Shown piece by piece: positions 1-5,853 of a stretch of DNA of 6,581 nucleotides (position 1 is its first letter; each line of letters begins with the position of its first letter). Where the stretch lies: NCBI GenBank assembly GCA_023388385.1, contig JAEWGK010000043.1, positions 1 through 6,581 on the forward strand, given 5' to 3'. The notes under the pieces are model-generated. The model was not told the DNA's origin. It worked only from the letters and a program-made list of their open reading frames with translations, and did no database searches. The position numbers and the translations under genes are program-made. The stretch is from Actinomycetes bacterium (GTDB lineage Bacteria; Actinomycetota; Actinomycetes; Mycobacteriales; Mycobacteriaceae).

Positions 1-421
1 CGGTCAAGCGGTCGTCGCCGACCGGACGGCCGAGGGCCTCGGCATGCTCGTCGCCCCGCGGATCCGCGAGCACCGCCCACCGTGCCAGCACCTGCAGCGG
101 GGCGCGGCGGAAGGTCCGGGAGGTCTCTCCGATGGTCTCCGGGGTGATCCGGTCGGCCACGCGCAGCGCGGCGGCGAGGGCCGGGTCGGCGACGACGCCG
201 TCGTCCGGCACGGTCGGGTCCGCGCCTTCCAGCCACGCCGACGAGCGGGCGCCGCGCAGCACCGACTCCGCGCCGGTGACGTTCCACTTCCGCAGATTGA
301 CGCGGTGGCGGTGGACCGCGGCGATCGCGTCGGTTGCCCGGGCGGCGGCGTCGGCGACGCCGTCAAGCTCCATGAGGGGGGCCAGCGGGTCGCGGGCCGG
401 GGTGGCGGCGGGAGTGCTCAT
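1..421 (-). CDS. Conserved actinobacterial protein of unknown function (5' part, runs off the left edge)
   Basis: An uninterrupted minus-strand frame runs from ATG at 421 to the window edge, giving 140 complete codons with no stop. The translation is Ala-rich with typical GC-rich codon use. It opens with a helix-like segment MELDGVADAAARA (residues 17-29), then HRHRVNLRKWNVTGAES (38-54), SSAWLEG (60-66) and FRRAPLQVLARWAVLAD (104-120). From memory this resembles the proteins loosely annotated 'oxidoreductase' in mycobacteria and corynebacteria (Rv3662c-like), but I see no nucleotide-binding motif or catalytic signature to support that label. SSAWLEG recalls Fic-family N-terminal segments (SSxIEG) only superficially. 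The start at 421 is preferred over the in-frame ATG at 373 because GGAGG lies 3 bases upstream of it (425-429 on the plus strand), a short spacing. The 373 ATG has no ribosome binding site. The gene is transcribed away from the holin-like gene. The C-terminus is outside the window. Confidence 0.75.
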   Translation of the reverse strand, partial: MSTPAATPARDPLAPLMELDGVADAAARATDAIAAVHRHRVNLRKWNVTGAESVLRGARSSAWLEGADPTVPDDGVVADPALAAALRVADRITPETIGETSRTFRRAPLQVLARWAVLADPRGDEHAEALGRPVGDDRLT

Positions 422-602
422 GGGCCTCCACGATAGGGCACGGGGCCCGCTCGCCGACCGTCGGCCGCCCGCCCCGGGGCGGCGACCTGGCGGAATCGCC
501 GCCGAACTTGTGCCCCTTCCGCATGGCGCTACCACCCCGACCGGGTAGTATTCTTATTCGACCCACGGCAACGACCCGATGAATCCCGCAGGAGGACGAC
601 AC
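422..602. promoter_or_regulatory. Divergent intergenic region with palindromes and an AT-rich patch
   Basis: This 181-base gap separates two divergent genes and should hold both promoters. It contains an inverted repeat GCCGAC-C-GTCGGC (453-465), a perfect 14-base palindrome CCGCCCCGGGGCGG (469-482), and CTACC-N10-GGTAG (529-548). The only AT-rich stretch, 545-559, holds TAGTAT (546-551) and TATTCT (549-554), each matching 4 of 6 bases of an actinobacterial -10 box. No convincing -35 lies 16-18 bases upstream. The promoter assignment is inference; the repeats are directly visible. Confidence 0.35.
590..595 (+). promoter_or_regulatory. Ribosome binding site that fixes the start of the holin-like gene
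   Basis: AGGAGG lies 7 bases upstream of the GTG at 603. An in-frame ATG at 579 lies upstream of this site, and no comparable purine-rich motif precedes it. The site therefore decides in favour of GTG 603, which gives a 175-residue protein. Confidence 0.85.
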
Positions 603-1130
603 GTGAGCAGCGACAACAAGGGCCTGTACACCGACGGAACCGAGAACCTGGCGCCCCGCGTCGACTCGATTCCGCTGAGCGACGTGGATGCCCACGAGCG
701 CGGCACCGCCTCCATCGGCACCCTGGTCTCCGCGGCCTCCTCCCAGGTCTCCGAGCTGGTCCGCTACGAGGTCGAGCTTGCGAAGGCCGAGATCGCCGAA
801 TCCGCCAAGAGCGGCGCCATCGGCGGCGGCCTGTTCGGCGCCGCGGGCGTCGTGCTGCTCTACTCGACCTTCTTCTTTTTCTTCTTCATCGCCGCGCTGC
901 TCGCCGTCTGGCTGCCCTGGTGGGCAGGTTTCCTGATCACGTTCGCCATCATGCTGGTCATCGCCGGCATCCTGGCCCTCATCGGCCTGAAGAAGGTCAA
1001 GGGCGTGAAGAAGCCGGAGAAGACCATCGAGTCCGTCCAGGATCTCAAGACCGTCGTCCCGTCCAAGAAGGGCGGCTCCGCCACCCGCGGCGTCAAGCAC
1101 CGCGACGCCGACTACGGCCTGTACACCTAG
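603..1130 (+). CDS. Actinobacterial holin-like (DUF1469 / phage holin family) two-helix membrane protein
   Basis: The gene encodes a 175-residue membrane protein of unknown cellular role. The 'phage holin family' name comes from sequence family membership and does not indicate a prophage; the neighbours are all core genes. Residues 34-70 form an amphipathic, charged helix (SIGTLVSAASSQVSELVRYEVELAKAE region). Two hydrophobic hairpin helices follow, at about 72-100 (with six consecutive Phe at 90-95) and 106-129 (after LPWW). The tail is Lys-rich and cytoplasm-like (KKVKGVKKPEKTIESVQDL). The glycine-rich GGGLFGAAGVV leading into the first helix is typical of the family. The tetrapeptide GLYT occurs near the N-terminus (7-10) and again as the last four residues. 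The start GTG 603 is set by AGGAGG at 590-595. The alpha/beta hydrolase begins 17 bases after the stop, so cotranscription is likely, as for the mycobacterial pair Rv3669-Rv3670. Confidence 0.9.
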   Translation: MSSDNKGLYTDGTENLAPRVDSIPLSDVDAHERGTASIGTLVSAASSQVSELVRYEVELAKAEIAESAKSGAIGGGLFGAAGVVLLYSTFFFFFFIAALLAVWLPWWAGFLITFAIMLVIAGILALIGLKKVKGVKKPEKTIESVQDLKTVVPSKKGGSATRGVKHRDADYGLYT

Positions 1131-1147
1131 GCCAGCCGGGCACGGCC

Positions 1148-2122
1148 GTGACGCGCACCGATTCACCGGTGTCCGCCCCGCACGCCGACGACCTGCTGCT
1201 CGAGGGACCCTGGCGCCACCGCATGGCGCATTCCCGCGGACAGCGCTTCCACGTCGCGGAGTGCGGGGCCTCGTCGTCCCCGCTGGTCCTGCTGCTGCAC
1301 GGCGCGACCGGCGGCTGGTTCGACTGGCGCCACCAGATGACCCCGCTGGCCGACGCAGGCTTCCACGTCGTCGCCGCGTCCCTGCGCGGCTGGGGCACGT
1401 CCGACCGCACCCCCGACGGCTACCGGCAGGACGTCGCCGCCGATGACATGGCCGGGCTCATCCGGTCCCTCGGTCACGGCTCCGCCGTCGTCGGCGGCAC
1501 GGGCCTCGGCGCCGTCGTCGGCTGGACGATGGCGATGCGTCACGCCCGCCTCGTCCGCGGCCTCGCCACCGTCGCCGGCGCCCATCCGCTGCTGTGGGAG
1601 CCGCATTCGGCCAAGCGCGGGCAGCCGACCGCGGAGCTGTGGCACCTCGCCCGCACCGTCAGCAGGCGGAGGCTGCCGGGCCGGCCCGCCCCCGGCGCGG
1701 AGCAGCTCGCCGACGCGCTGCTGGCCTACGCCGGCGACGGCTACCTGGACTCCGACGACGGGCGGCTGACCCGCCGCCTGCACGTCACGTCGATGGCCAC
1801 CGGCGCCTCGGAGCCGATGATCGCCCACGTCCGGTGGCTGACCAACGCCGTTGCCGCGCGCCGCGCCCGCTGGCTGGCGGGCATGGCGGAGTCCGCGACG
1901 GTCAACCGCACCGTCGGCGGAGCCCCGCCGGTGTTCATGATCCACGGCGGCGATGATCGGCTCATCCCCGCCACGCTTGCGACGATGACGCTCGACCTGA
2001 CCGGCCGCGGCAACTGCCGGGGCATCATGGCCGTCGACGGCGCCGGGCATTTCCCGCAGCTGGAGGACCCGGCGACGGTGAACGAGGCGCTCATCCGCTT
2101 CGCGGCGGCGCCGGGGCGCTGA
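1148..2122 (+). CDS. Alpha/beta hydrolase (epoxide-hydrolase-like, EphE-related) with atypical nucleophile elbow
   Basis: The 324-residue protein has an alpha/beta hydrolase fold. Visible landmarks are the oxyanion-strand HGATGGWFDW at 51-60, the SLRGWGTSD turn at 78-86, the elbow strand VVGGTGLGAVVGW at 114-126, an Arg/Trp-rich cap at about 150-255, the acid strand HGGDDRLIP at 266-274 (likely Asp270), and the histidine loop GAGHFPQLEDP at 298-308 (His301). Family members normally carry Asp (epoxide hydrolases) or Ser in G-x-Nu-x-G. Here aligning GTGLGA to GHSMGG puts Gly119 at the nucleophile site, with Thr118 beside it, so classical hydrolysis is doubtful. GTG 1148 is chosen because it retains the GPWRHRMAHSRGQRFHV segment that I recall as shared by homologues. 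ATG 1223 would remove its first part, and neither start has a strong ribosome binding site. Likely cotranscribed with the holin-like gene; substrate unknown. Confidence 0.88.
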   Translation: MTRTDSPVSAPHADDLLLEGPWRHRMAHSRGQRFHVAECGASSSPLVLLLHGATGGWFDWRHQMTPLADAGFHVVAASLRGWGTSDRTPDGYRQDVAADDMAGLIRSLGHGSAVVGGTGLGAVVGWTMAMRHARLVRGLATVAGAHPLLWEPHSAKRGQPTAELWHLARTVSRRRLPGRPAPGAEQLADALLAYAGDGYLDSDDGRLTRRLHVTSMATGASEPMIAHVRWLTNAVAARRARWLAGMAESATVNRTVGGAPPVFMIHGGDDRLIPATLATMTLDLTGRGNCRGIMAVDGAGHFPQLEDPATVNEALIRFAAAPGR

Positions 2123-2137
2123 TTCCGGACCGCCCCG
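2112..2137. terminator. Possible GC-rich stem at the convergent junction
   Basis: CGGGGCG (2112-2118) can pair with CGCCCCG (2131-2137) across a 12-base loop that contains the hydrolase stop codon. The position between two convergent genes (stops at 2122 and 2147) fits a bidirectional terminator. There is no T-run on either side, and GC-rich stems arise easily by chance here, so this is tentative. Confidence 0.25.
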
Positions 2138-2146
2138 CCGGCTCCC

Positions 2147-3343
2147 CTACCCGATGCAGTCGCCGGTGCCGACCGGCGCCCCGCCTCCCCGGCCCGCGAC
2201 GTCGAGGTGGGAGCGCAGCTCCTCCAGCGTGAGGGCGTAGCCCGTCATGTCCACGCCGACGCCGGCGCCGAAGATGAGGCCCAGCAGGCGGCCGTCGGGG
2301 TCCACGAACGGGCCGCCGGAGTTGCCCTGGCGGACGTCGGCGCGCAGCACGTAGACCTCGCGGTCGATGGACGTGCGGGAGTAGATGTCGAAGCCGCGCA
2401 GCATGACGCGGTTCTCCACGCGGGCCGGCACGGCGGTGTACGGGCCCGCACCCGGGAAGCCCAGCACGACGCCGCCGTCGCCCGGGAAGACCGGGCCGGA
2501 GGCCAGCTCCAGCGCGGGCAGCGGCAGACCGGGGATGCGGAGGATCGCGACATCCTCGCCGGGGTCGAAGCTGATCACGTCGGCGTCGAGCGTGCCGGCG
2601 ACGGTGTCCAGGCGAACCGTGTCGGCGCCCGCGACGACGTGCGCGTTCGTGACGACGGTGTCCGGCGAGACGACGAAGCCCGAACCCTGCTGCAGGCGCC
2701 CGCAGCGCTGGGCCTCGCCGATGACCTGGACGATGGAGGGGCGGATGCGCTCCACCAGCGCCGGATCGGCGAGCGACGGGTCGGCCGGGCTCGTGTCCTC
2801 GACCCGCCGGTCCTGCTCGAACGGGGAGATGACCTGCGGGATGCCCGTCTCGTCGAGGCGGCGGACCAGCAGGCCCGGCACGCGGGTCAGCTCCGACGGC
2901 GCGAGCGCGTCGACGGTGCCCAGCACCTTCGAGCCCCGGATGGTGCCGCCCAGCTGCCCGGGCACGGCGGCGGCGAGCGGCATGGCGATGATCCAGGCGA
3001 CGATGAGCGACATGATCATCTGGAACACCGACCCGAGGCCGGCGTCCAGTCCGACGCCCATCGGCGTGCGGATGGCGTTGCGCAGCGACTGGCCCGCCAT
3101 CCCGCCGACGGCCTGACCGATGACGATGAGGATGACGATGGTCGCCACGCCCACGAACAGGCGGAGCACCGGCTGCTCGACGAGGTTCATCGCCGGCGGC
3201 GCCAGGAAGTAGCCGACGATGCCGCCGGCGATCACGCCGACGAAGGAGAGCAGGGAGCTGGCGATGCCCTGCTTCCACCCCGACCACATCGCCGACAGGG
3301 CGATGGCGACGAGGACGATGTCGAGGATCGCCGAAGGGTTCAT
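2147..3343 (-). CDS. marP: MarP-type membrane-anchored periplasmic serine protease (CvpA domain + trypsin-like domain)
   Basis: The 398-residue protein is close in length and layout to M. tuberculosis MarP (Rv3671c, 397 aa), a protease needed for acid and oxidative stress survival. The N-terminal CvpA-like part has four hydrophobic helices at about 5-20, 25-47, 58-80 and 101-126. A linker follows, then a chymotrypsin-fold domain from about 195. The catalytic triad is visible: His235 in TNAHVV, Asp264 in EDVAIL and Ser342 in GNSGGP. The only two cysteines, Cys214 and Cys396, match the disulfide pair I recall in the mycobacterial crystal structure (C214-C395). The protease domain should face outside the membrane. 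ATG 3343 is supported by GGAGG 9 bases upstream (3353-3357 on the plus strand). The ATG overlaps the Nudix stop by 4 bases (ATGA), and marP is last in the operon. Substrates here are unknown; in mycobacteria RipA is a reported target. Confidence 0.95.
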   Translation of the reverse strand: MNPSAILDIVLVAIALSAMWSGWKQGIASSLLSFVGVIAGGIVGYFLAPPAMNLVEQPVLRLFVGVATIVILIVIGQAVGGMAGQSLRNAIRTPMGVGLDAGLGSVFQMIMSLIVAWIIAMPLAAAVPGQLGGTIRGSKVLGTVDALAPSELTRVPGLLVRRLDETGIPQVISPFEQDRRVEDTSPADPSLADPALVERIRPSIVQVIGEAQRCGRLQQGSGFVVSPDTVVTNAHVVAGADTVRLDTVAGTLDADVISFDPGEDVAILRIPGLPLPALELASGPVFPGDGGVVLGFPGAGPYTAVPARVENRVMLRGFDIYSRTSIDREVYVLRADVRQGNSGGPFVDPDGRLLGLIFGAGVGVDMTGYALTLEELRSHLDVAGRGGGAPVGTGDCIG

Positions 3344-4089
3344 CGCAGGCGGCCTCCCATCCCGAAGGATTCCCGGTTGGCGGACGCGGCGAGCGTCGCG
3401 CGCAGATCATGGACTGTGGAATGGTCCCACGGTACGGCCCATCCGGCCGCATCGAGGAGATGCGCGAGGACTCCGCCGGTGAATCCCCACACGACGAAGT
3501 CGCCGACGCGAAACGCCGGGCCCGACCAGGAGCCGTAGCCGACGGTCAGGCGGTTGCCCGGATCGATGAGATCGGCCAGCGGCACCTGCAGCACGGCGTC
3601 CGTCTCCGCCGGGTCCACGACGCGCAGCGGGTGCGGGTCATGCCAGTAGGCCAGGACCGGGTGGACGGCGAAGCCCGTGCGGGCGATGTCAATGGAGTCG
3701 AGCACCCGAAGCGGCGTCACCGAGGAGCGGGCCAGGCCCGTCTCCTCCTCCGCCTCCCGCAGGGCCGTGTCGACGGGACCCGCGTCGCCCGGATCGGCCT
3801 TGCCGCCCGGGAAGGACATCTGGCCCGCGTGGCTGCGCAGCTCGGGCGACCGGTGGGTGAGCACGACCAGCGAGTCCTCCGGCCGGTCGACCGCCGCGGC
3901 GTCACCGCCGAGAAGGACGAGCACCGCGGACGCGCGGCCCTCCGCGTCGTCCGGCCGCCGGGTCGACGCGGCGCGGCGCAGGGCCTCCAGACCCGGGTCG
4001 CCGCCGTCGTCCAGCACGGGGCCGAGCCATGGGGGCACGACCTCGATGCCGCGGTGCGGCGCCGGGAACCCGCCGGTCGCGCCCGTCAC
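3340..4089 (-). CDS. Nudix hydrolase, CoA pyrophosphatase family
   Basis: The 249-residue protein is predicted to hydrolyse the diphosphate of CoA or acyl-CoA, or a related nucleotide, in the cytoplasm. The CoA-pyrophosphatase signature LTHRSPELRSHAGQMSFPGG is at 77-96 and runs into the Nudix box GGKADPGD...TALREAEEETGL (95-119). The metal-binding Glu cluster REAEEE is intact, and the one-residue-longer spacing before ALRE is, from memory, usual in this subfamily. An N-terminal segment of about 55 residues precedes the fold, and the C-terminal part contains WGFTGGVLAHLLD (201-213). The start is GTG 4089, whose last two bases form the stop of the upstream thioredoxin-like gene (GTGA overlap). 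A G-rich run 7 bases upstream may serve as ribosome binding site. The ORF stays open upstream without a stop, but that stretch is the shadow of the thioredoxin-like gene. Homologue of mycobacterial Rv3672c by position. Actual substrate untested. Confidence 0.92.
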   Translation of the reverse strand: MTGATGGFPAPHRGIEVVPPWLGPVLDDGGDPGLEALRRAASTRRPDDAEGRASAVLVLLGGDAAAVDRPEDSLVVLTHRSPELRSHAGQMSFPGGKADPGDAGPVDTALREAEEETGLARSSVTPLRVLDSIDIARTGFAVHPVLAYWHDPHPLRVVDPAETDAVLQVPLADLIDPGNRLTVGYGSWSGPAFRVGDFVVWGFTGGVLAHLLDAAGWAVPWDHSTVHDLRATLAASANRESFGMGGRLR

Positions 4090-4721
4090 GCGAGGGCCCC
4101 CCGCACCGCGGCGTCGAGGTCCGCCGTACTCTCGAAGACCCGCGGCAGCACGGCGCGGACCTCGCCGCGGCCGTCCAGGATCACGGTCACCGGCTGGACG
4201 CGCGGCAGCGCCAGGGCGGGGCCTGCGACGTCGTCGGTGTCCTGGAAGCTCCACAGGTCCACGCCGACGTCCTGCAGGAACGCCGCCCCGCGCGCCGGCG
4301 ACAGCGACTGCTGCACCAGCGCGACCTGCACGTCGGGGGTCTCCGCGGCCCACTGCTCCAGCACCGCCATCTCCTCGCGGCACGGCGCGCAGGACCAGGC
4401 CCAGAAGTTCACGACGGCCGGGCGGCCGTGCAGGGCGGCCCCGACGTCGATGCTCCCCTGTCCGTCCGAGCCCAGACACGGCAAAACGACACCGGCCAGC
4501 GGACCGCCGTCGGCGGCCGCCGCCTCCGCGGCGCCAGGGGCGGGTTCCGGGCAGGCGGGCCGGCTGGCGACCGGCTCGGCCGGAGGCGTGGCGTCCGCGG
4601 ACGCACCCCCACCCACGCCACCTGCGCCACCCGTCGTCTGCGCGACGGCGAACCACACGAGCGCGATGGTGCCCGCGACGGCGACGAGGATCATCGCCCA
4701 GCGCGACGGAGAGAGGTTCAC
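4086..4721 (-). CDS. Membrane-anchored TlpA/ResA-like thioredoxin-fold protein
   Basis: The 211-residue extracytoplasmic thiol-disulfide protein has a single N-terminal membrane anchor (about 9-27, [20 protein letters not shown]). A Gly/Ala/Pro-rich linker (30-75) follows, then a thioredoxin fold. The redox motif is Cys111-Ala-Pro-Cys114 in [14 protein letters not shown], and a likely cis-Pro is Pro177 in VQPVTV. The residue directly before the first active-site Cys is Ser110, where most TlpA/thioredoxin proteins carry Trp; Trp sits one place earlier. Two further cysteines, Cys57 (PACPEP) and Cys82 (LPCLG), lie before the fold. No lipobox is visible. The start GTG 4721 has a strong GGAGG 7 bases upstream (4729-4733 on the plus strand) and overlaps the nth stop (GTGA). 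It is the counterpart of mycobacterial Rv3673c. Whether it reduces or forms disulfides cannot be told from sequence. Confidence 0.9.
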   Translation of the reverse strand: MNLSPSRWAMILVAVAGTIALVWFAVAQTTGGAGGVGGGASADATPPAEPVASRPACPEPAPGAAEAAAADGGPLAGVVLPCLGSDGQGSIDVGAALHGRPAVVNFWAWSCAPCREEMAVLEQWAAETPDVQVALVQQSLSPARGAAFLQDVGVDLWSFQDTDDVAGPALALPRVQPVTVILDGRGEVRAVLPRVFESTADLDAAVRGALA

Positions 4722-5590
4722 TTCTCGTCCTCCCCCAGGCCGGCCATCGCCAGCAGCCGGTCGCGGTTGTCGCCCTTGACCAGGCGCGCGGCCTCCGCCG
4801 GCTCCTCCGGGCCCGCCATTCCGTACGACGGGCAGTCGAACGCCAGGAAGCACGCCCCGCACGCCGCGCGGCGCGAATGGCACACGCGGCGGCCGTGGAA
4901 GATGAGGCGGTGGGAGAACCACGTCCACTCCGGGCGCTCGATGACCTCCATCATCTCGCGCTCCACCCGGACAGGGTCGGTCTCCCCCGTGAGGCCCAGG
5001 CGGCGCACCAGCCGGCCGAAGTGCGTGTCGACGGTCAGGCCGGGCACCCCGAATGCGTTGCCCAGCACCACGTTCGCGGTCTTCCGGCCGACGCCGGGCA
5101 GCTTCACCAGGTCCTCCAGGCGTCCCGGCACCTCCCCGCCGTGGTCCTGCACCACCCCCGTGGCGAAGCCGATGAGGTTCGCGGCCTTCGCCCGGTAGAA
5201 GCCGGTGGACCGGATCACCTCCTCCAGCTCGGCCACCGCGGCGCCGGCGAGCGCCGGGGCGTCCGGCCAGCGCCGGAAGAGCTCGGGCGTCACCATGTTG
5301 ACGCGGGCGTCGGTGCACTGCGCCGACAGGATCGTCGCAACGCACAGCTCATACGGGTCGCGGAAGTCGAGCTCGCAGTGCGCGTCCGGGTAGGCGGCGG
5401 CGAGCGTGCGGTTGACGCGGCGGGCGCGCCGCACCATCCCGAGGCGCGTCTCCCGCCCACGCGCCGCCGGATGCGCCCCGGGGCGGCGGCGCCGCGCGGG
5501 GGTGATGGAGCCCGCCGGCGCGGTCGGCGTCGGCAGCCCCATCCCGTTGCGGGCGGCGGGGACGGGGACGTCGGCGGTGGTGGCGGTCAT
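4718..5590 (-). CDS. nth: Endonuclease III (DNA glycosylase / AP lyase)
   Basis: This base-excision-repair enzyme removes oxidised pyrimidines and cleaves the abasic site. The helix-hairpin-helix LPGVGRKTA at 164-172 holds the catalytic Lys170, and VDTH at 187-190 holds the catalytic Asp188. The 4Fe-4S cluster ligands are Cys237-x6-Cys244-x2-Cys247-x5-Cys253, a canonical spacing. Conserved [10 protein letters not shown] (85-94) and [12 protein letters not shown] (227-238) are also present. The protein is 290 residues with ATG 5590. Mycobacterial Nth is about 245, so the first ~45 residues (Pro, Ala, Arg rich) are an extension. The in-frame ATGs at 5542 and 5437 are alternative starts. ATG 5590 has AGGA 8 bases upstream, whereas the frame further upstream runs into intergenic sequence. 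It is first in the four-gene operon and diverges from glxR. Confidence 0.95.
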   Translation of the reverse strand: MTATTADVPVPAARNGMGLPTPTAPAGSITPARRRRPGAHPAARGRETRLGMVRRARRVNRTLAAAYPDAHCELDFRDPYELCVATILSAQCTDARVNMVTPELFRRWPDAPALAGAAVAELEEVIRSTGFYRAKAANLIGFATGVVQDHGGEVPGRLEDLVKLPGVGRKTANVVLGNAFGVPGLTVDTHFGRLVRRLGLTGETDPVRVEREMMEVIERPEWTWFSHRLIFHGRRVCHSRRAACGACFLAFDCPSYGMAGPEEPAEAARLVKGDNRDRLLAMAGLGEDEK

Positions 5591-5597
5591 GGCCGCA

Positions 5598-5603
5598 ATC
5601 CTA
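5598..5603 (-). promoter_or_regulatory. nth: Possible -10 element or ribosome binding site of nth
   Basis: On the minus strand TAGGAT ends 7 bases before the nth ATG. Read as a -10 box of the actinobacterial TAG..T type, it would place transcription start at or next to the ATG, giving a leaderless mRNA. Read as a ribosome binding site, AGGA has 8-base spacing. No good -35 hexamer is visible. The two readings cannot be separated from sequence. Confidence 0.3.
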
Positions 5604-5759
5604 GCCGTCGGCCCGACATGCCCAGTCGCGTGACGACGGCGGCCGGGCGGGACGCCGGCATCCGGGGCATCGCGAAGGGAAACGGCGGATCGGCGGAGGT
5701 GCCGCGTGGGCAACAAACGGGGAAAAGTGATGCAGATAACCCGCGATTCCCTCCCCATA

Positions 5760-5775
5760 TGTACAGTTGGTCACA
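5760..5775. promoter_or_regulatory. Candidate GlxR/CRP binding site
   Basis: TGTAC-N6-TCACA matches 8 of the 10 fixed positions of the CRP/GlxR consensus TGTGA-N6-TCACA, with one perfect half-site. It overlaps the candidate glxR -10 element TACAGT (5762-5767). That arrangement would suit autorepression by GlxR, which is known to regulate its own gene in C. glutamicum. The site also lies upstream of the divergent nth operon. Binding is inferred only. Confidence 0.45.
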
Positions 5776-5807
5776 GCAGGGCCCGGACCCGCGGAAGTGT
5801 CACAGTC

Positions 5808-5824
5808 CCTCCCGGGCCGGGAGG
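5808..5824. repeat. 17-base near-perfect inverted repeat in the glxR leader
   Basis: CCTCCCGG (5808-5815) and CCGGGAGG (5817-5824) are exact reverse complements around a single central G. The 1-base centre favours a DNA-level dyad (protein-binding site or cruciform) over an RNA hairpin, although a shorter stem with a larger loop could form in the transcript. It lies about 70 bases upstream of the glxR start. Confidence 0.6.
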
Positions 5825-5853
5825 CGTTAACGGCGTTGTGCCGTAGGGACGCC

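Noticed and set aside
44..548. Two plus-strand open frames at the left end (44-436 and 132-548)
   Set aside because: Both oppose the minus-strand gene that starts at 421 with a ribosome binding site. Their translations are compositionally biased shadows.
870..887. Pyrimidine tract (ttcttctttttcttcttc) as a regulatory or repeat element
   Set aside because: It is explained by six consecutive Phe codons in the first membrane helix.
603..1130. Prophage remnant suggested by the 'phage holin' family name
   Set aside because: No other phage gene, integrase or attachment site is present, and the gene sits in a conserved housekeeping block; the family is widespread in actinobacterial chromosomes.
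920..1147. Upstream extension of the hydrolase frame to ATG 920
   Set aside because: This part overlaps the holin-like gene in another frame and gives an Arg/His-rich sequence; family similarity begins only after GTG 1148.
2207..3538. Plus-strand open frame (443 codons) opposite marP
   Set aside because: The translation is an Asp/Arg/His/Ala-rich mirror of the marP codons with no domain, and marP on the other strand carries an intact catalytic triad.
4090..4656. Upstream extension of the Nudix frame to 4656
   Set aside because: It lies entirely within the thioredoxin-like gene in another frame and is Arg/Gly-rich. The GTGA overlap at 4086-4089 gives a normal-length Nudix protein.
5800..5804. 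Second TCACA half-site as another GlxR box
   Set aside because: The paired half-site at the required distance (5789-5793) reads CCGCG and does not match TGTGA.
3677..5830. Long plus-strand open frame (717 codons) opposite the nth operon
   Set aside because: It is antisense to four genes with clear catalytic motifs. Its translation is a low-complexity run of Arg, Pro, Ser and Ala typical of out-of-phase reading in GC-rich DNA.
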